Shown here one piece after another: positions 33,126-45,477 of a stretch of 64,000 nucleotides of DNA. The notes under the pieces are model-generated. The model was given only the letters and a program-made list of their open reading frames with translations. It searched no databases and was not told the origin of the DNA. Within the stretch, counting starts at the first letter, position 1. Each line of letters starts with the position of its first letter. The stretch comes from Ariolimax columbianus. Its lineage: Eukaryota; Mollusca; Gastropoda; Stylommatophora; Arionidae. The position numbers and the translations under genes were made by a program. The stretch covers positions 44,733,293 through 44,797,292 of the forward strand of contig JAVGWX010000004.1 in NCBI GenBank assembly GCA_036924085.1. The letters run 5' to 3'.

Positions 33126-33250
33126 AGTAAATTCAAAGGAAGGCAGAGAGAGAAAATGTTGGACAGCCTGAGAGAATGGCACGGCCGATAATCAACAACA
33201 GAGTTGATAAATAATACACGTGATAGAAGGGAATGGAGGTCATGTCGCCA
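33126..33250 (+). pseudogene. LINE C-terminal relic
   Basis: KGRQREKMLDSLREWHGR, stop, STTELINNTRDRREWRS. This is the familiar RGRQR-x-K-x-x-D and NTRDR-x-x-W ending of LINE polyproteins with one nonsense codon. Confidence 0.65.
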
Positions 33251-34140
33251 AACATGACCGGCATGACACCAGATGATGCTGCTGGTAAAACTCTCTTCTC
33301 GGCGTTTCTTCTGGCAGGCCTATTGCATGTGTCCTGAAGGTTTCGGAAGATCATCAGGTGGCCAGGGTTCTGTACCACATAAGTCACATGTGTCATCATA
33401 TGTGTATCCCCCCCCCCCCCCATAATATTGCTCCAGAGTCGTGATGCATCATTTCGGAGTCTGTTCAGCGATTTCTATGTTGTGTATGGTAGATGATGGC
33501 CGGGGGCAAGTCCCTTCCGAAGTTCCATCCCAGGAGTTTCCATTAATTCGTGCCATCCCTCGATACGGCGACTTTCAGGGTTTGTCTGTATTGGCTGTGT
33601 TGACCTTAGGAAGCTGTGTCTGAATATGAATCTCTGTAACTGATGTCAAAACATTGGATGCTCTGGGTCGTTCTCTCGTTTTTCACGTTCGATTTTTTGC
33701 GGCGACATTTCTTCGAATCTTTGGTGGTGCTATACCAACCATGGGGTATATTTATCAATCGGGGTGGGTATGCGGAACCCTGATACTTTCCGACCCGCCT
33801 CAACTATTGATGAATCAACTATCCTCGCATCGGCAAAGTTTTTCCAGACTGGCGCAGTGTATTCATCTACGGAAAAACACAAGACAAGCGGCGCAGTTGT
33901 CCGAATGACTTATCTCTGTGCCCCCCTCCCCATGTTGTGCTGATCCGTTTTTGGCTGATATTATCTCTTGCGTGTATCTTACGCTTTGTTTCCTGGCAGT
34001 GCGTCAAGCAGGACAGTGTGCGGTCTAACTTCACGCCTAGATATTTTGGAGCTATGCAGTGTTCAAGCTACTGCTCTTGCCACCTATCTGAAGTTTTCTT
34101 TTTGTCACTTTGTTTCTGAGGTGGTAGGCATATACCTGGA
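33251..34140. other. No gene recognised
   Basis: Short poly-C at 33,409-33,420. Frames at 33,654-34,162 carry no recognisable domain. Confidence 0.4.
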
Positions 34141-34142
34141 TT

Positions 34143-34525
34143 TTACTGGGATTTTGTATTAAGATGGTTTTTGTGGTAGTATTCTACAAGGGCACTGAGA
34201 GAGCTTGACGGTTTATTTTCAAACTCCTCAAACTCGTTTACCTGGGCAGCAACTGCTATGTCATCAACATAGATGAATTTCCTTGTGTCTGTATCCATGG
34301 GTTGGTCATTAGTATATATGTTATATAGCTTCGGTGCTAGGACACTTCCTTGTGCCAGGCCGTTGCTTTGGTTTCGCCATCTGCTGTTTTTTCCCACAAA
34401 GTGACATAAAATCGTCTGTTCTGCAGAAGGTGTTTGATGATATTGGCCAGGCGCCAGTCTTTTGTCATGGTGTATATCTTTGATAGTAATCTCCTATGGT
34501 TTAAGGTGTCAATATTCTGCACTTA
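34143..34525 (-). pseudogene. LINE reverse transcriptase relic (YVDD box)
   Basis: Two overlapping frames, offset by a frameshift near 34,380, read NHRRLLSKIYTMTKDWRLAN, IIKHLLQNRRFYVTL, then SNGLAQGSVLAPKLYNIYTN and RKFIYVDDIAVAAQ. These are RT blocks from the helix before the GxxQG loop to the YVDD catalytic motif. The downstream thumb is partly present; endonuclease is absent. Confidence 0.8.
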
Positions 34526-34672
34526 TGTCAATATAGATTACTCGTGTGACTTGTCTGCTTTCGTGCATATCCTCCATTAATTGTGTTAAGTTAAGGATTT
34601 GACCACTCATGTGACCTGTCTGCGTTCGTGCATATCCTCCATTAATTGTATTAGGTTAAGGATTTTACTACT
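34525..34672 (+). repeat. Two-copy ~75-bp tandem duplication
   Basis: GTGACTTGTCTGCTTTCGTG + CATATCCTCCATTAATTGTG is followed by GTGACCTGTCTGCGTTCGTG + CATATCCTCCATTAATTGTA. Confidence 0.85.
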
Positions 34673-34829
34673 GCAATACCAAACATAACCGCTGGAATAA
34701 TAAAACATACCCTGTCTCTGGTTAAAAGGGGTGTATCTTCGTTAGGATACATTTTAATCCATGAACAAAATAAGCAAATTTGAATTAAATAATAGCCGAA
34801 ATGATGAGTCATATTTTTAATACGTGTAG

Positions 34830-35335
34830 TGTCCAAATAAAACCGGATAAAAACTGCATCTAGTGAACATACGCGCATGATGACGCCACTTCTGGTGTAA
34901 ACAGTAAATACAAACCGTCAAATTTGCAAAATTTAATTATCCTCCGACTCATAGTTTCCTTAGCAGACCGTATAAAATATGGCGGGTGTGATACGGATTC
35001 CGTCCAGAGTTGATCAGCGAGCGGTGATTCGGTTTCTAACAGCTGACGGATGTTGACCAGTTGATCAGCGAGCGGTGATTCGGTTTCTAACAGCTGAAGG
35101 ATGTCGACCAGTTGATCAGCCAGCGGTGATTCGGTTTCTAACAGCTGAAGGATGTCGAACAGTTCACATTCATATCAGAATGCAGGCAGTGTATGGTGAC
35201 AAAAGTGTGTCGAAGACAACAGTGACAAACTGGACAACGATGTTTAAAGAAGGACGTGAGTTAACGAAAGATCTTCCGAGACCAGGTCAAGCGCATATTA
35301 CTGCGTTAATTCACGTCCTTCTTTAAACATCGAAT
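34830..35335 (+). mobile_element. Mariner-like (SETMAR-type) element, rearranged
   Basis: The left end AAACCGGATAAAAACTGC and the leader (GCCACTTCTGGTGTAAACAG) match 9,450-9,540 and the inverted copy at 49,680. The frame encodes AVIRFLTAEGCR, HIRMQAVYGDKSVSKTTVTN, WTTMFKEGRE, DLPRPGQAH, the N-terminal helix-turn-helix of the transposase. A ~51-bp segment is present three times (35,010-35,150). The end folds back: GATGTTTAAAGAAGGACGTG (35,239) recurs inverted at 35,309-35,329. The catalytic region is missing. Confidence 0.75.
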
Positions 35336-35344
35336 TGCACATAT

Positions 35345-36135
35345 TCATCAGAGTAAATGACGGAAACAGAACAGGAAAGTACCAACGACTTGCTCTTTGC
35401 AGACGACCAATGTCTGATCCCCTCCAATGATCGAAACCTACAATGTCATTTTGAGCGGTCAAAAATACGATTTGAATATCAATAAATCAAAAACAAAGAT
35501 ACAGGTAGAAATCATACCATACTTGATATTCATGTGAATGAAACAAAAATAAAGCAGGTACAAGAATTTCGGAATTTGGGAGCTGTTTTTACTGAGGCTG
35601 TCAGACTCGATAAACAGATAGAGACGAGTGTGTAGACGGCAAACGCTGTCACATGCCAGCTGTCTCACTACTAAGACACCCCCCCCCCCCCCGTCACGCA
35701 ATATTTTATTTCAAGCTAAAAATGCAGATGATAAATAGTGTTTTCATCCCAACCCTGTGCTACCATTGCCAGACATGGGTATTGGATAAGGCGCAGAAAC
35801 TAAAGTTAGCCACCTGCGAAATGCGGTGCCTACGAAATGTCACTAACAACGCCAGAAGAGACAGAATCACAAATATAAGTATTCGGGATACAGATTGGAA
35901 CAATTCCCTGCCTGCAGTACATCGAGCAACAGAGAATGAATTGGTTTGGCCACATTGTTAGAATGCAACCAGACCATATTGTTCATGCAACCTTCTACTG
36001 CAGAACATCAGGAAGAAGGGCTAGAGGTAGACCGAAGAACAGTTGGATAGACAGCGTAAAAGAGACCTGCTGTAAAATGGGGGGGGGGGGGGGGGAGACA
36101 AATACATACCACGACACTGGGCTACAACCTGGTAG
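35345..36135 (+). pseudogene. LINE RT relic (FADD box to C-terminus)
   Basis: NDLLFADDQCLIPSND at about 35,375 is the RT catalytic motif. The frame then decays. NSVFIPTLCYHCQTWVLDKA, RDRITNISIRD and, after a frameshift at about 35,935, NWFGHIVRMQPD, RARGRPKNSWID are the C-terminal blocks. Poly-C (35,681-35,692) and poly-G (36,080-36,095) tracts interrupt it. Confidence 0.75.
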
Positions 36136-36601
36136 AAAGTGCGACGACAAAAGAAGAAAGAGGAAGCATAATGAAGGCATCACTATTATGATTGTTATCA
36201 TCATCAGCTTGTTAACCTTGAACTTTGCCTTTTCCTTGTAGCACACGCTACGTTACCTACATAAGGGTTATGATGACTGAGATTTTTCTATCATAATCAT
36301 CATGTAGCATGTTGCTTGCAGAACGTAGCTTCCATAACAGCCAGTCTGACAGAAACTCGATGTCTTGCCAAATTACTAGCTTACTTCAGATGCACACCTA
36401 AGCATTCATTGACATTTTGGTGTCATCGCCTTCTTGGCTTGCCTCTGCCTCTCTTTCCCGGTACCATACCTTGCATTACTGTTTTCTCAAAACCTTTGAC
36501 CTGTGGCCAAAATATGTCAGTTTATTTAGTTTATGTTGGAATTTGTGAACCAGTTCTCATCTATGGTCAACTCTTGTCAAACGTCTGCATTCTTCTTTTT
36601 T

Positions 36602-36860
36602 CGGTCCGCAGTGGTTAGCGCGCTGGCTTCGTATCTGAGTGGTCCTGGGTTCATTCCCCAGTTGAGGCAGTAATGTTTTTTTCAATAGCTCCCGGGTCGA
36701 CCCAGTCTTAAATGGGTACCGGTTCAGTCCGGGAAGTAAAAGCGGCGAGGGAGAGGAGATGGCTACCGCCCTCATATAGCCGAGCCTTTGAAATGTGAGA
36801 TCGCTAACACCTCACACCCCTACGGCAGTAATGCTATGGGATACTTTACTTTACTTAGAA
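36602..36860 (+). mobile_element. tRNA-derived SINE
   Basis: GTGGTTAGCGCGCTGGCTTC is an A-box-like tRNA head and GGTTCATTCCC is a one-mismatch B box about 35 nt on. The body (CAGTCTTAAATGGGTACCGG, GGAGATGGCTACCG) and the tail (CTTTACTTTACTT) follow. No functional tRNA fold is expected because the acceptor stem is not paired. Confidence 0.75.
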
Positions 36861-36879
36861 TTATGATGACCTTTCTGTA

Positions 36880-37360
36880 ACATTTAAACTCGAAGGGCGT
36901 AATTCTCTTTCTTGAAATTTTAGTAACTGTCCATGTTTCGCAGCTTTATGCTGTCATGGGAAAAAGAACACGTTTCTCAAAATGTTCTCTTTTGTTAGTT
37001 TGTAGGTATTCTGTCATAGTTTCCTCACATTGTAAAGCCTCTGCATTGTCAGTGTCAATCTCTTTCTGATTTCCTTTGCTCTTGTTATCAATTTTGGAAC
37101 CCAGATACTTGAAGTTTGATCTGTTCTATTTCCACACCAACGAATTTTCATTTATGTTGATTTCTTATTTTGTCAGTGGTCATTATCTTTGCGTTGTTTA
37201 TGTTTACAAAGAGGTTGTTATCTTTGCTTCCTCTACTTACGGTTGCAATTAGCTGCACTAACCTCTCTGCACTGTCTAATAGGTTAACAGTATAGTCTTC
37301 GTATTTTAGCTCTGTTGTTTTGTATCCTCCTTTTGTAAAGGCATATATACGCTTTTCATT
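36880..37360 (-). pseudogene. LINE reverse transcriptase relic
   Basis: The minus strand reads TELKYEDYTVNLLDSAERLV, NNLFVNINNAKIMTTDK, then VGVEIEQIKxFKVSG. These match the RT catalytic box (YADD changed to YEDY), the helix after it, and the downstream 'K-YLG' block, with many stops after it. Confidence 0.65.
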
Positions 37361-38915
37361 TTTTTAAATATTGACAGTCTAAAAGCGGGCACCGGCGTTA
37401 GAGATAAAATGTTTTAAGCGTTATAGAACGAGCTTTCTAATATTTATAAACTTGGGCCGCCAATTTTTTTCATCTGTGCCTTAATTTCTTCGACTATACA
37501 TCAGATATCAACTAACTACTAGGTAGACTGCAGCGAGCGGCTGCCTGGAATTGAACCCTGTTCGTTTTACACCAAGAGAAAAATGCTATAACTTATCTGC
37601 TACTAACCGTAAACATGTCCCATACCTAGGTCCTGGCTGCCCACTGCAAATTAAGCCACTTACAGAAAACACAAATCTTATTTTAGTTGTGGCTCTTGTC
37701 AAGAGCAATGCTTCCTTAAACTATCGTGATTAACCGACATCCCAGAGACTTCGACTTTCCTTTAATTGCCAGGTTTCACGACAACAGTACATTTTGGGAC
37801 CAAAGGAACATATTTTAGAGTGTACTGTAAAGTGCCTTATTTTGTTCAATTCTCTACTAATCTTCCTGAACATCAGTCGGTCGAAGAGCCCTAACTGCCA
37901 AGGACATTATTCAAGTTCTTGTTTGGCGTATTTTCAAAGAGAGGACGGTCATAGAAGTTCTCTTCTCTTGTATGTATTTCAAGAGCTATTAACCGAGGTG
38001 CATGTAATGTTACTAAGTACGTTTTGTTGTTGTTGTTGTTTATGTGTAAACAGTCTTAATATACACTGGCGCAGTTCTAATCTGACTATCTGAGATCACG
38101 ATATCACGGAGACTGTCTCGTGTATCAGTTGTAATCATCGTTTCCGATCAGACGTCATGACAACAATATAAGTGATGGGCAGATACATCAAACTGAAAAA
38201 TTCCACATTGAGTGAACGTTTATTGCACTTGTTTATGATGCTGATTGGATGTAAATGAAAGAGCAGGCAACCTGGGCTCAAGAACATTAATAGGGCTATC
38301 ACTAACAATAGAGCATACATACTACAGTCAACCAATCCTCATGTTGAGTGATGTAATTGCAGCCTAGGAAATCACAATACGCAGATTGTAGGAATGAATT
38401 CAAACTTTGGAAAAAACGAGATTTGACTGAGGAAACGTGTGGATGAGTGTGAATAGCCAACGAGCTGTTGAAAACATTTATAGTTTTCGTACACTTCACC
38501 TTTTACTGGATTAGGACAGTTCCTTTTTTCAGCATAATATACAAATACCCATTTCATTGTACGCTATTTAACTTTGTCTGCTCATATGTCTTACCCAGTG
38601 CCTTGAACAGTTTCCCGCAGTGTCCATAAGTATTAATGTTTACACACTCCAGGTTTTCCTGGTTAGATTAGAATATTTGTTTCGCAGATTTTAAATCTTA
38701 CAGACAACTTCTTTCTGGTTTAATGTGTTGCAAGTAAGTAACAAACTGATATAGGATAACAGAAAAATCTTGCAGGTAGTTTCTGAAGTTATCATTAAGC
38801 GGAAGTAACTAACAACTTAGTGATTACTGTAGATTGTCGACGCTTGATGTCACATGCACGTGCTCAGATCATATACAACATGGCGTGCTTGCTCGTTCAC
38901 ATAGTGTATAATTTT
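37361..38915. other. No gene recognised
   Basis: Contains a short (GTT)n at 38,024-38,040. No motif-bearing frame. Confidence 0.4.
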
Positions 38916-38919
38916 AAAA

Positions 38920-39070
38920 AAAACCAGCGTACAAAAGTTCGTTTTGGGTTGTTTTTTCTAGAGAGAAACGGACTTTCTACAAGGGATATTCACAAGGAAA
39001 TACGTCCTGTTTACGTTGAGAAGAGTTTGTCGCGTAAAGCTGTTCATAAATGGACATTTGCTAAATGAAC
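38920..39070 (+). pseudogene. Mariner-type transposase helix-turn-helix relic
   Basis: NQRTKVRFGLFFLERNGLST, RDIHKEIRPVYVEKSLSRKA, VHKW resembles the first HTH of mariner/SETMAR transposases (x-I-H-x-x-x-x-x-V-Y-G-x-x-x-x-S). Ends at a stop at 39,066. No inverted repeats located. Confidence 0.55.
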
Positions 39071-40515
39071 GAAAAGGCACAATAGAAGCTGGAATTCAAA
39101 GTGTATCGTAAAACTTGATAATTACAAATACATTATTTCTACCGATAATGATTGACGGCAAAATAATGATAACGGCAAAGATAACATTTAACTGTTCGAT
39201 CAGATTTGGATAAACAATGGCATTTATATAATAAAAACTTTGATGCAATTGAGTTTCATTGAGAGTGTATGACCTATTACAATTATTAACTTACGCCTTG
39301 CAACCAATTAGAGCGGAGTTCTTTGTAATATGTGCGACGTAACTGAAAGTTGAATAGAAGGATCGAAAATCTATTATTAAGGAATCTGTCAAGATTGTTT
39401 CGTGGAAACGACTTAGGGAACTTTTTTTTAAGTACATGTACAGCCTTGGCCAGGAATGAATTATAGCTATAGACTAGCTTACATGGGAAAGTAACGAGCT
39501 CAACATGTGAACAGCGATTGTTTATGTTCATGATTCGCAATCAGCTGTTCAACTGAACTTGAAATGAACCTGCTCAACGTAACTTCATCTTTGATGCCTC
39601 GTAGAAATGCTTCCATTTTCACAATGTCTCAAGCATAGCTTTCTCAGGAAACTTGCTCTTTCCTTATTATTTGTCATTAAAAGACTGTGCCATTAGAATG
39701 AATTTGTTCGAGTCTGAGGAAAAGCATTTATCAGTGCGTGTAGTCTTGGGACTGCTTGCCAGTATAATGCCTTCCATTAGTGTTTTCATTTTATTTTCAA
39801 CGGATGAATGGACTGATGCATGAAGGGATAAATTGGCGGATATCTGTCTTCATGCTAAATAACCTGGGAACTTTCACCTAATGAACATCACTGCGCTAGG
39901 TTCTAGACGGCATTTATTGAATACGGTGTGGGAAATATTGTCTTTGAAGATTGTCTATCAAGAATCCCAACTATTCCTTTTCTTTCAATTCTATCTTTAT
40001 AAGTATTTATGATATTTCAGTTGTGTATGCGATTGTCTTCAGTACTGTGATAGATAATCGTTTGATTTCATTGGTCTAAGACGTGGTTCCTAACCTTGGT
40101 TACTCCAACTCCCAGAGATATATGGAGCCCGTTGTTATAGTTGAAAGGCGCCTTATACGCTCCACTTCTAGCCTGTGCTGATAAGTTCTTTCTTGTGCGG
40201 CTTATAGTTTAAACAGGAGGACGTAGTTGGCCATATGCTCAAACTCTGTTAGTCACCTTTAAGGACGAGCAGGTCAAGCTCATGAGTCTTTCCCATAAAC
40301 CACAAGAGACCCCTGGATCTAACAACCTGGCTCTGCCTTCTAGCACTATCAAATTTAACAATTTCAACTAGAACTTAATATATCCTGCTATCTCGTCGCC
40401 CTCTTCTCTGATGACGTATCTGGCATCTGGCAGTCTGCAGCTTCCGTCTGTCTGATCTCCGGTGTGAAACAAAAGGGTTCACGCACGTTTGCAGACGAGT
40501 CACTGGTATCAATTG
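39071..40515. other. No gene recognised
   Basis: Unique-looking AT-rich DNA; nothing supported. Confidence 0.4.
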
Positions 40516-40519
40516 CGTC

Positions 40520-40600
40520 GTTCTGACTCAGACATCGGGATATGATTCCATGTACACTTTACTGACTCAGACTTTGGGAAATGATTCCAGGTGTAACAGT
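40520..40600 (+). repeat. Minisatellite (TTTACTGACTCAGACTT), left part
   Basis: Units of CTGACTCAGAC(A/T)T(C/T)GGGA(T/A)ATGATTCCA. The same array resumes at 41,524-41,735. Confidence 0.75.
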
Positions 40601-40877
40601 TCTAGCCCGAGCATGAGCGTTTAGGGCAGGGGTGATGTGGTCGGCAACTCTGAGAACAAAGGTCACTCACCGTCTCGATATTAAGTCAACAATGGAAAAC
40701 GGGGTTGGAGGAAAGGTGTCTAGACAGGTAGAGGCTAATTGCTGACCACTTGCGTTCCGTTTTGGGTAGTGTGGGATGAGTGACAGGCAAAGGCCATCCC
40801 CCAGAGATTCCATTGGACAGCTCTGATACTGCTTGAGACTATATAATACTAGACAAAGTTTAACTCAATCAGACTGG

Positions 40878-40924
<47 letters not shown>

Positions 40925-41520
40925 AGACATAAATTTAGCTAGGAGTCCGTTTAGTTCAGCTACTTAATAGAAGAGTGATTGATAGGCTGTTTTTAGGAAG
41001 TGTGTGAACATGGTCGCTGAACCAGCATACGCATTCGAGTCTTGGTCAGTCGCTCTATAACGTGTGTGTTGGGTGCCCTGTATCTAGAGGTAATCTGAAT
41101 GTGTGTTGTACGTGCAGGACACCTTGTGATCGATGCATACCCTGAAGAGTTACGCGTGTGTACAGATTGTCTAAGAGAGATCTGGGTGTGTGTGGTGTGT
41201 GTAGACACCGAGGGAACGATGTATGTTCCAGAGCGTGTGTATACGCAGATCGATTGAGTGTGTGATCATATGCGAGTATACATTGAATATATTGAATGTA
41301 TTATTACAAGATCACCTGCCTGAGGGGATCTGAGTGTCACAGAATACAAAAGGGAGGACGAGGTTTTTTGAGAGTGTGTTGAGGATGCAGATAAGGGGAG
41401 GGGAGTGTGCGGCTAGAACTGGGTTGGATTAGTTGGGATCAACATCAATAGCTAATGCTTATAAACGCCAAGAATCTATTTAGTTAAGATGAAATTATTG
41501 TACTGTTTGTAATTTCATTG
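40600..41520. other. Unclassified ~0.92-kb insertion in the minisatellite
   Basis: It separates two parts of one array. It begins near TGTAACAGTTCTAGCCC, holds a TATATAATAC box at about 40,841 and a (GA)n tract (40,879-40,925), and has no ORF. Beginning with TGTAACA and having a TATA box is reminiscent of a solo LTR, but I could not establish the 3' terminus or a target duplication. Confidence 0.3.
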
Positions 41521-41523
41521 CAC

Positions 41524-41735
41524 TCACTTTACTGACTCAGACTTCGGGATATGCGGGATATCCTTACAGGTACACTTTACTGACTCAGACTTCGGGAAAT
41601 GATTACAGGTACTCTTTACTGACTCAGACTTCGGGAAATGATTACATGTACTCTTTACTGACTCAGACTTCGGGATATGCGGGATATCCTTACAGGTACA
41701 CTTTACTGAATCGGATATCGGGATATGATCCGATG
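41524..41735 (+). repeat. Minisatellite (TTTACTGACTCAGACTT), right part
   Basis: Four to five units of CTGACTCAGACTTCGGGA with (A/T)ATG variants and TTACAGGTAC(A/T)C spacers. Confidence 0.8.
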
Positions 41736-41865
41736 TGTTTAAAGTACGTCTCATGGAATATTGCCCTCGCTGCTGAGTTATCGACTTAGCTTACTGTTAT
41801 TTTCAGCTGCCTCCATCCCCAGTGCCTGTGGAATCTAGTTTCGTTTGGACTCTGATTGTGGGATT

Positions 41866-42685
41866 GTATCCCAGGTGTTTCTACACAGAACGGAGGGGCA
41901 GGAGCATTCCTGAACCTACCAAATGGCATACAAATAACACTGTTATTCGCTACTGGTAAGTACACAAGCAATTTCAGAGCGGAGGCAGAGGCACTGAGGG
42001 CGGCAGTGGAAGAAATGGTGACACATAGAGAAAATGAAAGCCATATAGTCCTGCTTACAGATGCTCTCGCCGTAGTCACAGCGCTAAAAAGCCAGAAAAA
42101 CACTGAGCTTAATGACTTAAGAACAGCACTCTGTCAACTATGCCAGCAGTCAACACCAAAAAGGGTAGTGGTACAGTGGGTTCCATCACACTGCAACATC
42201 CAAGGCAACGAGGAGGCAGACAGACTGGCAAAAAAAGGTGCAAGACTACCACAAACAGATACTAGTATGACGTACGAAGAGTCAAAACGGCTTATTAAAG
42301 CCCGATACATGACCAAATGGGAAACCGAACATTCTGGTTACACCAAAAACGATGCATATTACCAGCTGAACAGAAGAGAGCAGGTCGTTGTCTTCAGACT
42401 TCGCACTGGCCACAATAGACTGAGGTACCACCTATTCAACAAATTGAAGATAGGTGGAACCGACGAATGCCCGTGCGGTACCGGGAAAATGACCGCTGAA
42501 CATCTGCTGCAGAACTGCCCGACATACGAGGATCAGAGAGAGCAGATGTGGCCGTCACCAGTGGAACCACAAGACAAGCTCTATGGCAGTGTCGACAGCC
42601 TCAGGATGACCGCCGCTTTTTTCGAAAAAATAATGGTTACTGTCTGACTGCGTACGAAGAAGAAGAAGAAGTATCCCAGGTGTTT
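41866..42685 (+). mobile_element. Ingi/I-like 3' fragment (copy C) with 15-bp TSD
   Basis: GTATCCCAGGTGTTT at 41,866-41,880 is exactly repeated at 42,671-42,685. The element is 41,881-42,670 and ends CTGCGTACGAAG(AAG)n. Perfect target duplications and an open coding region suggest a recent insertion. Confidence 0.95.
41881..42648 (+). CDS. RNase H + CCHC C-terminus of Ingi/I-like polyprotein (5'-truncated, uninterrupted)
   Basis: The frame is open from the 5' junction to the natural stop (KIMVTV, stop at 42,646-42,648). It starts just after the first RNase H Asp, at QNGGAGAFL, so TDGS is lost. It retains RAEAEALRAAVEEM, LLTDALAVVTAL, VPSHCNIQGNEEADRLAK (His and last Asp), the conserved linker YQLNRREQVVVFRLRTGHNR and CPCGTGKMTAEHLLQNC. 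It differs from copy A mainly by having LLTDALA for PLTDALE and an intact final Cys. With no promoter or start it is presumably silent. Confidence 0.85.
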
Positions 42686-42689
42686 AACC

Positions 42690-43905
42690 GTACCGTTAGT
42701 TCCAGCAGATATGGTCTGCCTGGGGAATCTACAGCTGCGTTTCAACTACTACTCTCACCTTTTCTGGGTTTTTGTTCACAGATCCTTCCATCAGGTAATT
42801 GTGCGATGCCTATGAAACTCACAGTAGAAAACCTCCCGGCCAGGTCTACCTGTTATGTTTCGTGCTTCAACCTTAATTGGCTCCTCGTGCTCCCTATATA
42901 ACATAGCCGCCGATCACGAGGTACTCCTTTCCTCACCCCGTTGACCAGTCAGTAGCTCGTGTCACTGCTAGGCCTGCACCGCCTGTCAATCTGTTATGTT
43001 TGCCATTTTTGGAGCTCCATCCAAATTCCATGGGCCATTTTGTCACCCCTACCAAACTCACTGTGACATATTGTAACCAAATCATATGTAACTCTAATCC
43101 TCTACAGGTGGCTTTGTGTCGTTCTGGGCACTACCGCCTGAGAGGTGCTGAAGCACCTACCTGTCCGCTAGCCACTACAAGATTAGCGATATGCTACCTC
43201 TTCCCCCAACCCTTCAAATGACTTACAAAATCTTACATGTGTAAACCTTTAGCACTATCGCCTTTAACTATGATGATATTGCAAACAATTCAGAACATCT
43301 ATCCTTCCATGTCCTGACAATGAAAAGTCCCGGTCGGCTTTGTTTGAATTGGCCGATGTTATGTACTCTGACTGAACCCTCTCTGACCTGTGCTAAAATA
43401 TGCTTCCATTTTCTAAGTTACCGTTAGCCCTCGGTGGTCAGGTTGGAATTGCTCCATACATGACATTTCACATAAACGTGACACTGCATTTCACACATAT
43501 CTTACAGTAACACTATCAGCCAAGATTTCTTGAAAAGGCCTGCTAGGAACTGTTAGTACTAAAAACAATCACGCGATAACAGGAATTAAAATTATATCGA
43601 TAAAAAGGAACATAAAATACGGATGCTGTACGACATGCTAATCGACATGAATAAAATAAAAAGAGCAACATAACTCCATAATATATAGGATACTGAATAA
43701 AGCTATAACTACTATTAGGATAAAAATGCAAAAAGACATGGAAAGGTCACGCTTCATGAGAGATATGCATGCAGAAATACAGTATCTTGCAAACTCAAGT
43801 AAATGATGGATTAATTAAGAACAAGATTGGAGACATCTTGCTTGTTGAGAAAGAAATATTAAACATTTGAAATTAATACATAAGTATACTCTTTGACGAC
43901 AACAA
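42690..43905. other. No gene recognised
   Basis: Frames at 42,548-43,221 include antisense or retrotransposon read-through. No domain seen. Confidence 0.4.
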
Positions 43906-43911
43906 AGATCA

Positions 43912-44490
<579 letters not shown>

Positions 44491-44684
44491 TCATATCCTT
44501 TATCTGCGTCTATCTATCTACAGTCCATTTATGTGACCTTCTTTGTTTCACATTTGTTGGCAGGGGAAAATCCACTGGTGACCTTCCCCGTCAATCCCAG
44601 CATCTATTAGCCACTGAAAAATACGATCGCCTATTTTTGAGACCAACCATCAACATGTAATAATATCACCCTCAGCATTCTTCA

Positions 44685-44868
44685 CAAAAGGTACTCTGAA
44701 GTCGGTTGTGTCGGACCGACAGGTGAAAATATTGCAGTCTAGCTGTAAACTACGACACAACGCATTCCGTTCTACGCACTATTTTCTGCTACTTGCCAGG
44801 CCATTTTCAGGGCGTAGTAGCGGGTATTTGAGAACCAACGAAGAATAAGAATAAGATCACAAAGGAAG
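44685..44868 (+). mobile_element. SINE-like element S2 (5'-truncated)
   Basis: GAAGTCGGTTGTGTCGGACC, CTACGACACAACGCATTCCG and TTGAGAACCAACGAAGAATA match the 3' half of S1 at 7,889-8,250. Confidence 0.7.
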
Positions 44869-45004
44869 AAAGCAATTCAATATATGAGAAAAGCGAAAGA
44901 AAAAACATAAACACAATAAATATAGGAACGATACAGACTAGAAAAATTCGGTGAAGATACAATTACTGAGCGTTAACATATATCCCTGAAATCGACAAGT
45001 CGCC

Positions 45005-45475
45005 TTGCAACGACAGAGACAACGTTCTAGAAATAATATATTGGAAAGGAAACTGCCTGATCAATTTAATGACATCTGCAATACAGGGTATATACCGATC
45101 GACCTAATTACATCCGTTTGTATAACACTACAACAAGATCGTTCTTGCAACCGAATGTTTACATTTGAAAACAATCAGATTGTTGAAACATACCATAAAG
45201 ATATTGCTCAAAATTATACATGACATAACTAAGCGTGGAGTAGACACGACGTTCCGAGTGAATAATTGGAATTCCAACACAACAGTGGAGAAACGGAAAC
45301 AGTGGTATAAGATCACTAGCAGACAGATATATGAATGTACACACAAATAATTTATGTGTGCTTAATAGACTACAAAAAAGCATTTGACAATCCAGAATGA
45401 GAAAACTAATTACATGTATGGAAAACATAGGTATAGATGGAAAAGATATTGAGAAACCAATACTGAAAGGAACTG
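45005..45475 (+). pseudogene. LINE RT N-terminal relic
   Basis: KLPDQFNDICNTGYIPIDLI then SVCITL, HTIKILLKIIHDITKR, and (after frameshifts) VCLIDYKKAFDNPE. These are RT blocks 1-3, with the LIDYKKAFD block carrying the first catalytic Asp at 45,365-45,385. Broken by several frameshifts and a stop immediately after the block. Confidence 0.75.
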
Positions 45476-45477
45476 CC

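Noticed and set aside
36605..36680. Functional tRNA gene
   Set aside because: A- and B-box-like sequences are present, but no paired acceptor stem; a SINE body follows.
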